Positions 1 to 8,310 of a DNA stretch of 8,372 bases are shown in pieces. The stretch comes from Deltaproteobacteria bacterium (GTDB taxonomy: Bacteria > Myxococcota > Myxococcia > SLRQ01): NCBI GenBank assembly GCA_007128675.1, contig SKWY01000483.1, forward strand, positions 1 to 8,372, in the 5' to 3' direction. A model generated the notes under the pieces. The model was given only the letters and a program-made list of their open reading frames with translations, was not told where the DNA came from and made no database searches. The position numbers and the translations under genes were made by a program. Numbering within the stretch: position 1 is the first letter of the stretch; the number at the start of each line of letters is the position of its first letter.

Positions 1-77
1 AGAAGACCGGCGATGAAGAAATGGGTCCGAGACATGGCTGCGGTGTCAACCGCCCGGGTACACCCCACTAATCCCAT
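1..77 (-). CDS. Possible start of a further minus-strand gene (partial)
   Basis: An open frame begins at the ATG at 77 and runs off the left edge. An in-frame ATG at 35 gives MSRTHFFIAGL, which looks like the start of a signal peptide or membrane segment. A purine-rich stretch (minus strand, 119-89) between the preceding stop and this frame contains several GGAG/AAGG elements that could serve as a ribosome binding site, but none is ideally spaced. A small hairpin (GCGGT/ACCGC, 40-53) sits just before the ATG at 35. Only 25 codons are visible, too few to prove a gene or name it. Confidence 0.3.
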   Translation of the reverse strand, partial: MGLVGCTRAVDTAAMSRTHFFIAGL

Positions 78-119
78 ACTCTCTAGAAACCTTGTTCCTT
101 TCGCTCCTTCCCTCCCCAT

Positions 120-1232
120 TTAGGGGGCTTCGGCTTCGTCCCCCTGGTCGATCGGAACCTGCGGAGCCACGTCAGGCTCGTCGTTCGCGGTTTCTTCTGC
201 CTCGAGACTCTCAATCTCCTCGTCGGCTTCCACAGCCTGCGGTACTGGCCGCCGCCGTTGGGGACGTTTGACCGGCATCTCACGAGAAGCCGGCCTTTCT
301 TGTGCTCCAGGAACGAGCTCCTCTCGATCCGAATCGGCCTTGCGTCTCACTCTCACCGGCCGGGCAGCAGGCTGCTCGCCGCTCGAGGGCTCGGCAAGTC
401 GCTCCCGCCTAGGCTCCGTTCTAGATCTCTTGCCCATCTCCGCGGCAGGGGAAGGATCTGCTTCATCATTCTCGACATCTATCTCGGCTTCATCCTCATC
501 GACGGGCTCGACATCTGGTTCGTCTGGAGCCTCCGGGGCTGGAGGTTCGGGCTCTGGAGCCGACGCGCCAAGGGCCCGACGCAGCGCTGCCTCGGGCTCC
601 TGAATCTCTCTCAACAGCTCACGACTCTCCCTACCCCACCCAGCCGGGCTGTCGCGTGCTTGAGTGAGGCGTTCTCGCGCCGTGTCGAGATTACGCAAGG
701 CGGCCTCGATGTACCTGCGACCTTCGTGGTACGCGACCTCGCCTCTCAGAATCCCCATCTCGTCGCGCTGCGAGGACGTTGTAGTCGGCAGGCTCTCCGC
801 CCTTCGAAGGTAGTAGATCCCTTGCTCCAATCTATCGGGCTGCTCTGGATCAATACGCTCTCGGGACCAACTAAGAAGCTGATTCACGAGCACACGATCC
901 AGCTCCGTCCGCTCGTCGAAGCTGCGTCTTTGCTCGACATCCACTCCGGGAGGAATGCGGATGGGCTCGTACGCCGCGGCGTAGTCGGGATCATCTGGTT
1001 GGAATCGACGCTCACCAACAGGAAAGAAGATGCCTCGTTGGACTAGCAGCTGACCGCCCTCGGCAACCAAGAAGTAGCGACGAGCATTACGCTCGGAGAG
1101 CAGGTAGACGACACCCAATGCCAAGGCGGCAATCACTATCGAAACGACAACCGTCTTGATGACGCTGCCTACTCGGCCCTCGCCTCTCTGTTCCTCGTCA
1201 TCGAGAATTTCATCGGTATCGTGGTCATTCAT
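120..1232 (-). CDS. Membrane-anchored protein with helical-repeat region and charged tail, unknown function
   Basis: I do not recognise this 370-residue protein. It starts with an acidic stretch (1-20), followed by one hydrophobic segment at about 26-45 (KTVVVSIVIAALALGVVYLL), most likely a single membrane anchor. Charges on its two sides are similar, so topology is unclear. Residues 50-100 form a compact segment (RYFLVAEGGQLLVQRG, then a Pro/Tyr-rich turn). Residues 105-220 are strongly helical and resemble tetratricopeptide-like repeats. The rest is low-complexity charge blocks: Pro/Glu/Asp-rich 225-260, Arg-rich 266-330, acidic again 335-369. Tails like this are usually disordered and can bind a polymer or another protein. 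The ribosome binding site, the coherent domain layout and same-strand position after the GAF-GGDEF gene argue that it is real. The opposite-strand open frames over it lack such features. It could be a cell-envelope or signalling-partner protein, but nothing proves that. Confidence 0.78.
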   Translation of the reverse strand: MNDHDTDEILDDEEQRGEGRVGSVIKTVVVSIVIAALALGVVYLLSERNARRYFLVAEGGQLLVQRGIFFPVGERRFQPDDPDYAAAYEPIRIPPGVDVEQRRSFDERTELDRVLVNQLLSWSRERIDPEQPDRLEQGIYYLRRAESLPTTTSSQRDEMGILRGEVAYHEGRRYIEAALRNLDTARERLTQARDSPAGWGRESRELLREIQEPEAALRRALGASAPEPEPPAPEAPDEPDVEPVDEDEAEIDVENDEADPSPAAEMGKRSRTEPRRERLAEPSSGEQPAARPVRVRRKADSDREELVPGAQERPASREMPVKRPQRRRPVPQAVEADEEIESLEAEETANDEPDVAPQVPIDQGDEAEAP

Positions 1233-1240
1233 TGCTCACG

Positions 1241-1248
1241 GTTCCTTT
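1241..1248 (-). promoter_or_regulatory. Ribosome binding site of the membrane-protein gene
   Basis: AAAGGAAC lies 8 nt before the ATG at 1232, within the 62-nt gap after the GAF-GGDEF stop. It supports both the chosen start and the reality of the following gene. The gap otherwise contains only a short GATTC direct repeat and no terminator-like hairpin. Confidence 0.5.
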
Positions 1249-1294
1249 GGCTGATGTGTCCTTCGATGGAGTGAATCGTGGATGACGCCCCGAA

Positions 1295-2299
1295 TCACGT
1301 AGCCACCTCAATCCTGTTCCGTCCTGCCCTTTTGGCCGCGTAGAGCGCGGCGTCGGCTCTGGCAATCAGCGCCTTGGGCTCGGCGTCGGAGGGCCCCATT
1401 TCCGCCACCCCCACGCTCACCGTCAAATGCACCCGCACATCATTGCTCACCAACGGCTCGCCGGCCACTCTCTCCCGGAGCCGTTCAGCCACCTCACTAC
1501 CTCCGGCAATGTTGGTCTGGGGAAAAATGAGCATGAACTCCTCACCCCCATACCGAACGACCAGATCGATCTCCCGCACCGTCTCCAGACAGCGATGCGC
1601 TAGAAGACGCAAAGCCGAATCACCCACCGTATGCCCAAATCTGTCGTTGATCGACTTGAAGTGATCGGCATCGACAATCGCCACGGTAAGAGGATCTCCG
1701 TATCGTCTATGACGCTCGAACTCCACGGGGAACTGCTCCGAAAGATACTGGCGGTTGTACACGCCCGTAAGAGAGTCGGTCACCGCCAACCGATACAGCC
1801 TGGCGTTCTCCACGTCCTTGACGACCGAGGCGGCAAGAAAAGCCAAGATCGACTCATCATTCTCATCGAAGGCTTCGGCTCGCTCACTGGTCACGGTCAT
1901 CACGCCTATAGTTCCTTCGCGCCCCGTCAAGGGCACGCAGCAGAACCCGCGAATCGACCTGTCTTGGCCAGGCAGCCGCTTGAACCTAGGGTCGCTACTG
2001 GCATCAGGCAATCGGAGAGTACTGGATTTTGCCGCCGACCAACCCGCGAGCCCCTCGCCGACCCGAAAAGTGGCGCAGTCGACCTCGTGGCGTTCCAAAC
2101 CGTGACTAGCGCGACAAAGCAGACTCTCTCGCCTCTCATCCAACAGCAGAACCGACGCCGAGTCCGCCGAGACCAGGCGGCAGGCCGCCTGTGCAATGAC
2201 CGCAAGCACAGCCTCGAGATCGGCTCCCTCGTTGAGATGTCGGGTCACCTCGAAGAGGGTGGAAAGAACCTCTCTGTCCTTGCCGCTCGGATCTGCCAC
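1295..2299 (-). CDS. GAF-GGDEF diguanylate cyclase
   Basis: Predicted cytoplasmic diguanylate cyclase that joins two GTP molecules into c-di-GMP. It has 334 residues, no signal peptide and no membrane segment. A GAF sensor domain covers about 12-165, with typical VGEGLAGW and CVPL strands. A GGDEF domain covers about 172-332, beginning DSLTGVYNRQYL. The active site reads GGEEF at 251-255, a variant that is normally catalytically competent. The metal-binding Asp is D210 in IVDADHF. The product-inhibition I-site RxxD is intact as REID (242-245), five residues before GGEEF. The ligand of the GAF domain is unknown; it could bind a small molecule or another protein. The GTG start is supported by a strong ribosome binding site inside the end of hpt. 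No phosphodiesterase (EAL or HD-GYP) is encoded in the window. Family assignment is very secure, and activity is inferred from intact motifs. Confidence 0.94.
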   Translation of the reverse strand: MADPSGKDREVLSTLFEVTRHLNEGADLEAVLAVIAQAACRLVSADSASVLLLDERRESLLCRASHGLERHEVDCATFRVGEGLAGWSAAKSSTLRLPDASSDPRFKRLPGQDRSIRGFCCVPLTGREGTIGVMTVTSERAEAFDENDESILAFLAASVVKDVENARLYRLAVTDSLTGVYNRQYLSEQFPVEFERHRRYGDPLTVAIVDADHFKSINDRFGHTVGDSALRLLAHRCLETVREIDLVVRYGGEEFMLIFPQTNIAGGSEVAERLRERVAGEPLVSNDVRVHLTVSVGVAEMGPSDAEPKALIARADAALYAAKRAGRNRIEVAT

Positions 2300-2300
2300 G

Positions 2301-2840
2301 CTACCCCTCTCTCATAGCTCCCACAAAAGGAAGATTCCTGTAACGCTCAGCATAATCTAGACCATACCCCACCACGAACTTGTCCGGGATGGTAAAGCCT
2401 ATGTAATCGATTCGAGTGGCGTGCTGGACGCCAGCCGGCTTCTCTAGAAGGGAGCAAACCTTGATGCTCTTGGGGTGCCGGCTCTGCAGGTTCTCTAGCA
2501 GATACTTCATCGTGAGACCGGTATCTATTATATCCTCGACTATCAACAGATGGCGTCCCTCCACGGGCCGCGACAAATCCTGGGTTATGCGGACTACGCC
2601 GGACGACTTCGTCTCGGCCCCATAAGATGCAAGCCCGATGAAGTCGACGCTAAGCGGCAGATCGATCTCTCGAACCAGATCGGCTCCGAAGACGAAGGAC
2701 CCCTTGAGGATCAGCAAGATCGTAAGATCCTTGCCTTTGTAGTCACGAGTGATTTCTCGACCAAGCTCAATGGTTCGAACTCGAATCTCTTCGGCTGAAA
2801 TCAATGTTTCTATGTCTGTTGCGAGGGCCGGCAGGGACAT
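2301..2840 (-). CDS. hpt: Hypoxanthine (guanine) phosphoribosyltransferase
   Basis: Purine salvage enzyme that transfers phosphoribosyl from PRPP to hypoxanthine, and usually guanine, giving IMP or GMP. Its 179 residues equal the E. coli length. Visible motifs in order are the PRPP-side loop ILKGSFVF (44-51), the flexible catalytic loop SYGAETKSSG (72-81), the PRPP motif LIVEDIIDTGLT (99-110) with the expected general base D106, and the base-binding segment DKFVVGYGLDY (153-163), where K154 should contact the purine O6. All catalytic positions are intact. Whether it prefers hypoxanthine or guanine cannot be read from the sequence. The ATG is preceded by GGAG at a good distance. The downstream GAF-GGDEF gene begins one base after its TAG stop, so the two are almost certainly on one transcript. 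Confidence 0.96.
   Translation of the reverse strand: MSLPALATDIETLISAEEIRVRTIELGREITRDYKGKDLTILLILKGSFVFGADLVREIDLPLSVDFIGLASYGAETKSSGVVRITQDLSRPVEGRHLLIVEDIIDTGLTMKYLLENLQSRHPKSIKVCSLLEKPAGVQHATRIDYIGFTIPDKFVVGYGLDYAERYRNLPFVGAMREG
2304..2311 (-). promoter_or_regulatory. Ribosome binding site of the GAF-GGDEF gene, inside hpt
   Basis: GAGAGGGG forms the last sense codons of hpt (Arg-Glu-Gly) and ends 4 nt before the GTG at 2299. It decides that GTG as the start. Because it is covered by ribosomes finishing hpt, it implies translational coupling between the two genes. Confidence 0.6.
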
Positions 2841-2845
2841 GAAGG

Positions 2846-2849
2846 CTCC
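2846..2849 (-). promoter_or_regulatory. Ribosome binding site of hpt
   Basis: GGAG lies 5 nt before the hpt ATG (minus strand ACGGAGCCTTC then ATG) in the 40-nt gap after the upp stop. The rest of this gap shows no hairpin or promoter, consistent with upp-hpt cotranscription. Confidence 0.6.
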
Positions 2850-2880
2850 GTAGGTCTATTCCCGTTCTTATCTGTTCTCT

Positions 2881-3696
2881 TCAAACGAACGCGTTGTTCA
2901 TCAGTTCGCCAAAACCGCCGCCGCCAGGGACTATGTACTGTCTATCGTCCAGTCCCCTTTCCTCGTCCCACCGATCCCCCGGGGTAGTGGAGAATATCTC
3001 GGGAGGGCTCATCCCACGATCGAGTCGAATGGCGAACACGACTACATCGGGATGCTCGGTTGTGATTCGTTTCAGGTACTCGGGTGTGACAATCAAGTTG
3101 GCGGCCACCATCTTTCGGGGCGTGCCCGGTACCTCGTCCTTGTATATTCGCAAAGCCTTGCAAATCGAGACGCCAGTAGCCCCCATGGGATCGGGGAAGA
3201 GCACGATGGCATCGTCAACGTCGCCCCCAATCTTGGACCCCATCACCGATACCCCGGTCACCTGGTCTTCATCGTCGACGACCCGGTTCATGATCATGTG
3301 ATCCTGACGGACGAGGGTCGGATTCAGGACCCCGTTCAAAAGATCGAAGGCGACCTGGGAAGGCAGTGTCCCCGCCCTGGCGATGTTCACGCTGATTACC
3401 CGGCTCTCCGAATCAATGACCTCTCCATGAAACATCCCCCTGGGAGTCTGATCGATCATTCGAGTCGGAATACTGATGTTCTTCCTCGACAGCTCGGCAT
3501 TCAGAATGACCTTGGTGAGATGTTGATAGAGAGCAACAACCAGGGTGTTGATTTCAGGCTGAATGGTGCCCTTGGCCGTCAGCCGACCAAGAAGACCCAA
3601 GTGGAATGGATCGGCAAGTATGTGAACATTGCTCCCATAGCGGTGCTTTATGCCTGGAATATCCATTGGCAAACGATCATAAGCGCGATCTCTCAT
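2881..3696 (-). CDS. upp: Uracil phosphoribosyltransferase (divergent, long form)
   Basis: Type I phosphoribosyltransferase predicted to convert uracil and PRPP to UMP. It is 271 residues, against about 208 for typical bacterial Upp. The PRPP-binding motif DPMGATG (169-175, within FPDPMGATGVS) is clear, and IARAGTLPSQ (105-114) matches the conserved RAG segment. The C terminus holds YIVPGGGGFGE (254-264), in the place where typical Upp enzymes have YxxPGLGDxGDR, the uracil-contacting loop. The usual aspartates there are replaced, and the chain continues to a short NNAFV end. Extra length lies in the N-terminal half and around 135-160, where an Asp-rich insert precedes the PRPP motif. It sits between tdk and hpt, which supports a salvage role. 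The family assignment is secure. Uracil specificity is probable, but the altered loop leaves some doubt. It could serve a related base. Confidence 0.88.
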   Translation of the reverse strand: MRDRAYDRLPMDIPGIKHRYGSNVHILADPFHLGLLGRLTAKGTIQPEINTLVVALYQHLTKVILNAELSRKNISIPTRMIDQTPRGMFHGEVIDSESRVISVNIARAGTLPSQVAFDLLNGVLNPTLVRQDHMIMNRVVDDEDQVTGVSVMGSKIGGDVDDAIVLFPDPMGATGVSICKALRIYKDEVPGTPRKMVAANLIVTPEYLKRITTEHPDVVVFAIRLDRGMSPPEIFSTTPGDRWDEERGLDDRQYIVPGGGGFGELMNNAFV

Positions 3697-3702
3697 ACCA
3701 AG

Positions 3703-3710
3703 CTCTCTTC
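3703..3710 (-). promoter_or_regulatory. Ribosome binding site of upp
   Basis: The purine run GAAGAGAG begins immediately after the tdk stop and ends 6 nt before the ATG at 3696. It favours that ATG over the in-frame ATG ten codons later, which has no comparable site. The tdk stop directly abuts this site, so ribosomes ending tdk could reinitiate on upp. Confidence 0.6.
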
Positions 3711-4412
3711 CTATTGATCCCCGCCCACAATCCTCGCACGGGCCGAGGTCTTGGGGGAGGCTTGCTCGAGCATTTCATCCGAGCTGGTCGAACCAGCGGA
3801 ACCGCTCGACTCCAGAGCCAGCTCGGCTTGCCGATCGGGAGCCGCACCACTTGTCTCTTCAAGCCGAAAACAACCCCGGCAGCGAGCCTCATATGCCTCG
3901 CTGGCTCCTACCTCTATGCGGCCGGTCCCATCCCCTAGTCGCTGTGACCGTCCCGCCGGGTTGCCACACACCATGCAAATGGCGAGCTGCTTTGTCACAT
4001 ACTCCGCTACGGAGAGCAGCTGAGGAATCGGGTCGAATGGGGCTCCCCTATAGTCCTGATCCAACCCCGCCACTACGACGCGAACTCCACTATCGGCCAG
4101 CCCCTCGCATACCTCCACCACCTCGTTGCCGAAGAACTGCACCTCGTCGATGGCGACCACCTGAACTCCCTCTTGCAGCAAGGCGGGTATCTCGCCGGCG
4201 GTCTCCACGGGAATCGAGTCCACGGAGTGGCGACTGTGGGATACGATCTGGCGGGCATTATAGCGGTCGTCGATCGCCGGCTTGAAGATCTGCACGTGCT
4301 GCCGAGCAAGACGAGCCCGGTTGACCCGCCGGATGAGCTCCTCGGTCTTGCCGGAGAACATGGGACCGCAGATGACCTCTATCCAGCCAATGTCCTGTTG
4401 CAGTCTCTGCAT
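3711..4412 (-). CDS. tdk: Thymidine kinase, type II (TK1-like)
   Basis: Phosphorylates thymidine (and usually deoxyuridine) to dTMP with ATP in the pyrimidine salvage pathway. From the ATG at 4412 the protein is 233 residues. It shows GWIEVICGPMFSGKTEEL with the P-loop (GPMFSGKT, 16-23), FKPAIDDRY, the Walker B/catalytic IDEVQFF (E90 is the expected general base), and the lasso region GLDQDYRGAPFDPIP. The structural zinc site is complete: CMVC (C146, C149) and CRGC (C178, C181), with the base-contacting Tyr in EAYEARC. An in-frame GTG at 4436 would add eight residues. I prefer the ATG because it places GWIE at the usual distance from the N terminus, although neither start has a good ribosome binding site. 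After the last Cys pair there is a Ser/Ala/Glu-rich tail of about 50 residues with no evident domain. upp follows 14 nt downstream, so the two are probably cotranscribed. Confidence 0.96.
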   Translation of the reverse strand: MQRLQQDIGWIEVICGPMFSGKTEELIRRVNRARLARQHVQIFKPAIDDRYNARQIVSHSRHSVDSIPVETAGEIPALLQEGVQVVAIDEVQFFGNEVVEVCEGLADSGVRVVVAGLDQDYRGAPFDPIPQLLSVAEYVTKQLAICMVCGNPAGRSQRLGDGTGRIEVGASEAYEARCRGCFRLEETSGAAPDRQAELALESSGSAGSTSSDEMLEQASPKTSARARIVGGDQ

Positions 4413-4521
4413 GGCAGCGCTGTCGTCGCCGATCACCCCCCGGGTGTCAAGAGCCAGAGCCTCGAACGCGGATCAGCAGACTCGATCGCAAGTCGGAAAC
4501 AAGCCGCGCCACCACGCCAAC

Positions 4522-6645
<2,124 letters not shown>

Positions 6646-6658
6646 CGAGAGATTCTGG

Positions 6659-6676
6659 GGCCGACCCTGGTCGGCC
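6659..6676 (-). promoter_or_regulatory. Perfect GC-rich hairpin just upstream of the uvrB ATG
   Basis: The arms GGCCGACC and GGTCGGCC are exact reverse complements separated by two bases. In RNA this gives a 7-bp GC-rich stem with a CAGG tetraloop. The repeat ends 13 nt before the ATG at 6645, where a ribosome would bind, and no clear Shine-Dalgarno sequence lies between. If translation starts at 6645, this is a leader structure that could limit ribosome access or pause RNA polymerase. If translation starts at the GTG at 6717, it is coding. No U-tract follows, so it is not a standard terminator. Confidence 0.4.
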
Positions 6677-6778
6677 TTGCGATGAAGATATCTGCGGGGA
6701 AAGTCTGCTCCCGGCACACGAGATCCGCAACAAGACTTCGCGGCACCAACCCATCACCACTATGCCCCTCGTCTTGTG

Positions 6779-6806
6779 AACATAAAGACCAAGAGGCGCG
6801 ACTCAA
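6779..6806 (-). promoter_or_regulatory. Weak sigma70-like promoter candidate upstream of uvrB
   Basis: In the cysS-uvrB gap the minus strand reads TTGAGT (6806-6801), a 16-nt spacer, then TATGTT (6784-6779). Each hexamer matches 4 of 6 consensus bases. It is the best promoter-like pair I can find in this interval and would let uvrB be transcribed apart from cysS. Matches of this quality occur often by chance. I see no LexA-type operator next to it. Confidence 0.18.
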
Positions 6807-6808
6807 CG

Positions 6809-6826
6809 CGAGAGGCCCGTCTCTCG
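6809..6826 (-). terminator. Small hairpin just after the cysS stop
   Basis: A perfect 6-bp inverted repeat, CGAGAG / CTCTCG, encloses a 6-nt loop and begins two bases after the cysS TAA. It could fold in the cysS 3' end and act as a weak terminator or as an RNA stability element. No run of U follows it; the next bases are CGTTGAGTCG. It is therefore not a classical intrinsic terminator, and transcription may read on into uvrB. Confidence 0.25.
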
Positions 6827-6828
6827 GC

Positions 6829-8310
6829 TTACGTTGTCCACTCGGTGCCCTGTGGTGTGTCTTTAATGCTCACTCCCTTGGCGGCAAGCTCGTCACGAAT
6901 GGCATCGGCTCGCGCAAAGTCGCGACTCTTGCGGGCCTCGTTCCTCTCCGCCAGCAGTCTGTCCACCTCGTCCGGATCGATGCCCTTCTGTGCGGTCTGC
7001 CGCGATTCATCGGCCTTTAGCCAGCTCTCCGGATTCTCCCCCAATAGGCCCAGCACCGCCGTCACATCGAGCAGTTCCTCTCGGGCTCTCCCTATGGACA
7101 TTGCCAAGGCATTTCTGTCCTTCTTCTTGGCCGCCGCCATGTCACAAAGCTCATTGAGCAGGGTGAAGGCATCGGAAAGAGCCCCAAAAGCCCCCGCCGT
7201 ATTGAAATCATCATCCATCGCCTCGACAAAGCCTCTCCGGATGGCCTCGATACGACTCTTTTCGAGCAAGGACTCGCCTGCCTTCTTCGCCACCGTCTCG
7301 CCCTCGTCGCGAAGGGATTTTAGGGTGCGCTCGGCCCTTTGAAGGGTCTCGTACTGATAACGGACTCGCCTTCTCGAATCGCTCAAGATCGCTTCGGCAA
7401 AGTTGATGGGCGATCTGTAATGGACCGATAGGAGCAGGTATCGAAGCACCTGGGGGTCATGGCGCTCCAAGACGTCACGAACGGTGAAGAAGTTGCCGAG
7501 AGACTTCGACATCTTCTCCTCGTCGACGTTGACGAAGCCGTTGTGCATCCAGTAGCGCGCAAAAGGCTTTTGGGTGACAGCCTCGGACTGGGCGATCTCG
7601 TTCTCGTGGTGCGGAAAGATGAGATCCGCACCGCCGGCGTGTATATCCAGAGTCTCCCCCAGGTACGCCATCGCCATTGCCGAGCACTCGATGTGCCAGC
7701 CCGGCCTGCCATCTCCCCAAGGACTACTCCATGCCGGCTCGCCGGGCTTGGCCGTCTTCCAGAGAGCAAAGTCCAAGGGGTCTCTCTTGTGCTCACCAGG
7801 GTCGACTCGGGCTCCCGAACGCAGCTTTTCGATCTGACGACCGGAGAGCTTGCCGTAACCCTTGAAGGACTTGACTGAGAAATAGACATCGCCCGCGGAG
7901 ACGTAGGCCGCTCCAGACTCCACGAGGCGCTCTATGAGGGCTATTATCGCCTCCATGTGGTCGGTGACCTTGGGCGCAATCTCTGGCCTTTCCACACCGA
8001 GCCGGGCCATGTCCTCATCGAACTGCATGATGTTCGATGCCGCCAGATCCGTCGGATTACTACCTTCCTCGAGGGCCCGTTTGATAATCTTGTCGTCAAC
8101 GTCGGTGTAGTTTCGGACATGCTTCACGTCCATGTCCTTGAATCGAAGATACCGAACGACAGTATCCCATACCACGTAACACCTGGCATGCCCCAGATGC
8201 GCCAGATCATAGACCGTAGGGCCGCACACATACATGCGGACACAATCCGGGTACACTGGAGCAAAAGGCTCTTTCTTCCTGGAGGCGGTGTTGAATACTC
8301 GAAGGCTCAT
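6829..8310 (-). CDS. cysS: Cysteinyl-tRNA synthetase (CysS)
   Basis: Cytoplasmic class I aminoacyl-tRNA synthetase that charges tRNA-Cys with cysteine using ATP. The 493-residue protein is close to the usual bacterial length of about 460-500. The N-terminal Rossmann catalytic domain carries the HIGH-type signature HLGH at residues 38-41, shortly after YVCGPTVYD, and the KMSKS loop at 266-270. The zinc ligands that select cysteine are all present: C29, C209 (in WHIECS), H234 and E238 (in PHHENE). The helical anticodon-binding part fills roughly 310-493 and is complete. The ATG at 8310 is the only start that gives the conserved N terminus (MSLRVFNT, then KEPF). The ribosome binding site is poor, with only a loose AGAAGA about 14 nt upstream. 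uvrB follows on the same strand after 183 nt, or 111 nt if the upstream GTG is used. Nothing is truncated or missing, and function is highly secure. Confidence 0.98.
   Translation of the reverse strand: MSLRVFNTASRKKEPFAPVYPDCVRMYVCGPTVYDLAHLGHARCYVVWDTVVRYLRFKDMDVKHVRNYTDVDDKIIKRALEEGSNPTDLAASNIMQFDEDMARLGVERPEIAPKVTDHMEAIIALIERLVESGAAYVSAGDVYFSVKSFKGYGKLSGRQIEKLRSGARVDPGEHKRDPLDFALWKTAKPGEPAWSSPWGDGRPGWHIECSAMAMAYLGETLDIHAGGADLIFPHHENEIAQSEAVTQKPFARYWMHNGFVNVDEEKMSKSLGNFFTVRDVLERHDPQVLRYLLLSVHYRSPINFAEAILSDSRRRVRYQYETLQRAERTLKSLRDEGETVAKKAGESLLEKSRIEAIRRGFVEAMDDDFNTAGAFGALSDAFTLLNELCDMAAAKKKDRNALAMSIGRAREELLDVTAVLGLLGENPESWLKADESRQTAQKGIDPDEVDRLLAERNEARKSRDFARADAIRDELAAKGVSIKDTPQGTEWTT

Noticed and set aside
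258..1046. Plus-strand open frames across the membrane-protein gene (258-1046 and 268-603)
   Set aside because: The minus-strand frame is longer, has a ribosome binding site, a membrane segment and coherent domains, and fits the all-minus gene order. The plus-strand products are Ser/Arg-rich and look like antisense readings.
1631..2317. Plus-strand open frames opposite the GAF-GGDEF gene, upp and cysS
   Set aside because: Each lies over a gene with clear family motifs and shows none itself. They are shadows of biased codon use.
4437..4521. TTGACA hexamer upstream of tdk as a promoter
   Set aside because: The -35-like hexamer is perfect, but at 16-18 nt downstream the sequence is GC-rich with nothing resembling a -10 element. 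I also saw no strong hairpin in this gap.
6646..6717. 24-residue N-terminal extension of UvrB from the GTG at 6717
   Set aside because: The residues do not resemble any UvrB N terminus I know, there is only a weak ribosome binding site, and motif positions match E. coli exactly when counted from the ATG at 6645. It is not fully excluded.
6718..6828. Possible LexA/SOS box before uvrB around ATGTTCACAAG
   Set aside because: Only a GTTCA half matches. The rest fits neither the E. coli CTGT-N8-ACAG, the Bacillus CGAAC-N4-GTTCG, nor the alphaproteobacterial GTTC-N7-GTTC pattern.
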